64,000 bases of DNA from Arthrobacter sp. 135MFCol5.1 (GTDB taxonomy: Bacteria; Actinomycetota; Actinomycetes; Actinomycetales; Micrococcaceae), in the NCBI RefSeq assembly GCF_000374865.1, contig NZ_KB895454.1:124001-188000 (forward strand), given 5' to 3'. Made by a program: the position numbers and the translations under genes. The notes below the pieces were generated by a model. That model was not told the DNA's origin and did not search any database. It saw only the letters and a list, made by a program, of their open reading frames with translations. Below are positions 61,791-64,000 of the stretch, in pieces (position 1 is the stretch's first letter; each line of letters starts with the position of its first letter).

Positions 61791-63542
61791 ATGGAGACTC
61801 CAAACCAGGACTCCGGACGTACACCGGCAGAGCAGTCTGCCGCCAACGACCTCTCGGTTGCTGACCGCCAGGTCAACATACTTCGGGACAAGCTCAGGCA
61901 CATCGACCGCCAGCTCGCAGCGGCAACCCAGAACAACACCAAGCTGGTCACCATGCTTGAGACCGCGAAAGCGGAAATCCTTCGGCTTAAGAACGCCCTG
62001 GACCAGGAAGGACAGCCGCCGTACAGCTTCGGCACCATCCTGCAGATCAATCCCAAACGGCAACCCGCCCCGGGCAGCAGCGGACAGGCCGCCACCGAGG
62101 AATCAGTGGACATTTTTAATGCCGGCCGGAAGATGCGGGTGGGCATCAGCCCCCTGGTCAACATCAACCAGCTGGCGGTCGGGCAGGAAGTACTGCTTAA
62201 CGAGGCGCTCCTGATCGTCGCCGGGCTCGGCTATGAGCGGGCCGGCGAGCTCGCCACGTTGAAGGAGATGCTGGGACGCGACCGCGCCCTGGTGGTGGGC
62301 CGTGCGGACGAAGAACGCGTCGTCCGCCTGTCCGGCGCCCTCCTGGCCGAAAAGCTCAGGGTCGGCGATGCCCTTTCCATCGATTCACGCACCGGATATG
62401 CGCTGGAAAAGGTTCCGCGTTCCGAGGTGGAGAACCTGGTCCTTGAGGAAGTCCCGGACATCACCTACGAGGACATTGGCGGCCTCGGGCCCCAGATCGA
62501 ACAGATCCGAGACGCAGTCGAACTGCCGTTCCTGCATCCGGACCTCTACCGGGAGCACGGGCTGAAGGCCCCCAAGGGCATCCTCCTCTACGGTCCCCCC
62601 GGCTGTGGCAAAACGCTGATCGCCAAGGCGGTGGCCAATTCCCTGGCCGCCCGGGCGGCAGAGCGGTCCGGGAACGTGGATCTCAAGAGCTACTTCCTCA
62701 ACATCAAGGGGCCCGAACTCCTTGACAAATATGTGGGCGAAACGGAACGGCACATCCGGCTGATCTTTTCCCGCGCCCGTGAAAAGGCTTCCGACGGCAG
62801 CCCCGTAGTGGTCTTCTTCGACGAGATGGACTCGCTGTTCCGTACCCGCGGCACCGGGATTTCGTCCGACGTCGAGACCACCATCGTGCCTCAGCTCCTC
62901 AGCGAGATCGACGGCGTGGAACGCCTCGACAACGTGATCGTGATCGGTGCGTCCAACCGTGAGGACATGATCGACCCCGCGATCCTCCGGCCGGGCCGGC
63001 TGGACGTGAAGGTCAAGATCCAGCGCCCGGACGCGGAAGCCGCCGCAGACATCTTCAACAAATACATCACACCCGACCTGCCGTTCCACGAATCGGACCT
63101 GGCCGAACACAACGGTGACGTCCAGGCGACGGTAGACGCCATGGTCCAGCGCACCGTCGAAGCCATGTACTCCACGGACAAGTCCAACGAGTTCCTGGAG
63201 GTCACCTACGCCAACGGTGATACCGAAATGCTCTACTTCAAGGACTTCAACTCGGGCGCCGTGGTCCAAAACGTGGTGGACCGGGCCAAGAAGTACGCCA
63301 TCAAGGATTTGCTGACCTCGCACCAGAAGGGACTGCGGATCGAACACCTCCTGCGCGCCGTGGTGGATGAATTCCGCGAACACGAGGACATGCCCAACAC
63401 CACCAACCCTGACGACTGGGCGCGCATCTCCGGGAAGAAGGGCGAACGGATCACCTACATCCGAACCATCGTCCAAGGCAAAGCCGGGCAGGAGCCCGGG
63501 AAGTCGATCGAAACCATGCCCACCACGGGACAGTATCTGTGA
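61791..63542 (+). CDS. arc: Proteasome-associated ATPase ARC/Mpa
   Basis: This is a 583-residue AAA ATPase that recognises pupylated proteins and feeds them to the 20S proteasome. An N-terminal coiled coil spans about residues 24-70. Two OB-like regions follow, then the AAA domain with GPPGCGKT Walker [11 protein letters not shown]alker B, and [10 protein letters not shown] sensor. The C-terminus ends QYL, the proteasome-docking tail. Its stop overlaps the dop GTG by 4 bases. Confidence 0.95.
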   Translation: METPNQDSGRTPAEQSAANDLSVADRQVNILRDKLRHIDRQLAAATQNNTKLVTMLETAKAEILRLKNALDQEGQPPYSFGTILQINPKRQPAPGSSGQAATEESVDIFNAGRKMRVGISPLVNINQLAVGQEVLLNEALLIVAGLGYERAGELATLKEMLGRDRALVVGRADEERVVRLSGALLAEKLRVGDALSIDSRTGYALEKVPRSEVENLVLEEVPDITYEDIGGLGPQIEQIRDAVELPFLHPDLYREHGLKAPKGILLYGPPGCGKTLIAKAVANSLAARAAERSGNVDLKSYFLNIKGPELLDKYVGETERHIRLIFSRAREKASDGSPVVVFFDEMDSLFRTRGTGISSDVETTIVPQLLSEIDGVERLDNVIVIGASNREDMIDPAILRPGRLDVKVKIQRPDAEAAADIFNKYITPDLPFHESDLAEHNGDVQATVDAMVQRTVEAMYSTDKSNEFLEVTYANGDTEMLYFKDFNSGAVVQNVVDRAKKYAIKDLLTSHQKGLRIEHLLRAVVDEFREHEDMPNTTNPDDWARISGKKGERITYIRTIVQGKAGQEPGKSIETMPTTGQYL

Positions 63543-64000
63543 CGGGTGCATCAGGACCCGCCGTCGGGGACGCCCTCCCTGCCGGCGGGGCCATGCGGGT
63601 GATGGGAGCGGAAACCGAATACGGCATCCATGCTCCCTCGGCACCCTCGGCCAACGCCACCATGATGAGTGCCCGCGTTGTCCAGGCCTATGCCCAGGTC
63701 ACCCGGCAGCGGGCCGCCGGGGGAGCGGAAACCCGGTGGGACTACACGGATGAAGAACCCCTGCACGATGCCCGGGGCTGGACGGTAGACCGCGGATCGG
63801 CGCATCCCAGCCAGCTGACCGACCAGCCACCGGTGCTTGACGCCGAGTCCGTAGCGTTGGCCTACGGCCGTGAGGAACTTGAGCTCGACGGCCAGGACGA
63901 GTCCGGGTCCCTGTTAATGAACATGGTCCTTGGCAACGGGGCACGGCTGTACGTTGACCATGCCCACCCGGAGTACTCAAGCCCCGAGGTCACCAACCCG
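63539..64000 (+). CDS. dop: Pup deamidase/depupylase Dop (partial)
   Basis: The first 154 codons of Dop are present and the gene runs off the window. Dop converts Pup-Gln to Pup-Glu and removes Pup from substrates. After a short Gly/Ala-rich lead comes [16 protein letters not shown], the glutamine-synthetase-like nucleotide/magnesium motif, and later [18 protein letters not shown], another family mark. The start is GTG at 63539, overlapping the arc stop. Pup, prcB, prcA and pafA are expected just past the window. Confidence 0.92.
   Translation, partial: MTGASGPAVGDALPAGGAMRVMGAETEYGIHAPSAPSANATMMSARVVQAYAQVTRQRAAGGAETRWDYTDEEPLHDARGWTVDRGSAHPSQLTDQPPVLDAESVALAYGREELELDGQDESGSLLMNMVLGNGARLYVDHAHPEYSSPEVTNP

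Overview
The window is high-GC DNA typical of a soil actinobacterium of the Micrococcaceae (Arthrobacter or Pseudarthrobacter type). Lineage markers include the mycothiol gene mshC, the Pup-proteasome genes arc and dop, a cysteine-free type B L31, actinobacterial small families (DUF3099, DUF4193, DUF5703), SURF1, an actinobacterial GlgA and many GTG or TTG starts. I see no IS element, prophage, integron or CRISPR array. Genes are dense and only one gap (8622-8925) exceeds 300 bases. Assignments rest on reading the translations and recalling family features; no database search was run.

Layout. 1-3700: the end of an unidentified gene, a membrane zinc metallopeptidase, and an overlapping acyl-CoA ligase/thiolase pair. 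3714-5727: the biotin ECF transporter bioN-bioM-bioY. 5859-10465: a MarR regulator with a divergent quinone oxidoreductase and paired operators, a RibD-like reductase, two VOC proteins and a DUF808 protein. 10492-16300: a spore-photoproduct-lyase-like radical SAM protein, an ABC-F ATPase, and a tight four-gene unit (DUF3099, small Cys protein, SURF1, YbaK). 15554-24933: fabG, an SDR with an enoyl-reductase-like active site, serB, an ABC ATPase, a TSUP permease, a TrmH/SpoU methyltransferase, L31 with a structured leader, a lipoate ligase and pepN. 24967-31518: YeiH, the ATP-grasp/alpha-E/transglutaminase module, a PNPOx-like protein and a zinc-ribbon SDR. 31606-34325: divergent glgC and glgA.

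34419-40938 is a fatty-acid degradation locus: acyl-CoA oxidase and TetR regulator on one side, thiolase, two-domain FabG and MaoC hydratase on the other, all around one perfect 14-bp inverted repeat. This set could carry out the four steps of a beta-oxidation turn. 40960-50888 is a mixed accessory stretch (FUSC, beta-lactamase-fold esterase, Xi-class GST, M50 peptidase, small DUF proteins, quinone oxidoreductase, phospholipase D, DUF805, NmrA). A tRNA-Leu(GAG) lies at 51008-51090. From 51260 to the end the order (M20 peptidase, acyl-CoA dehydrogenase, DUF5703, aldo/keto reductase, uppP, mshC, PAC2, HAD, M50, trmI, arc, dop) resembles the mycobacterial region leading to the proteasome genes; the window ends inside dop.

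The most interesting points are the ligase/thiolase pair beside the biotin transporter, with Ser in place of the thiolase's second catalytic Cys; the single-palindrome beta-oxidation locus; the SDR with F-x9-Y-x6-K after fabG; the ATP-grasp/alpha-E/transglutaminase module; and the zinc-ribbon SDR lacking the usual catalytic Tyr. None is proven to be a wholly new system.
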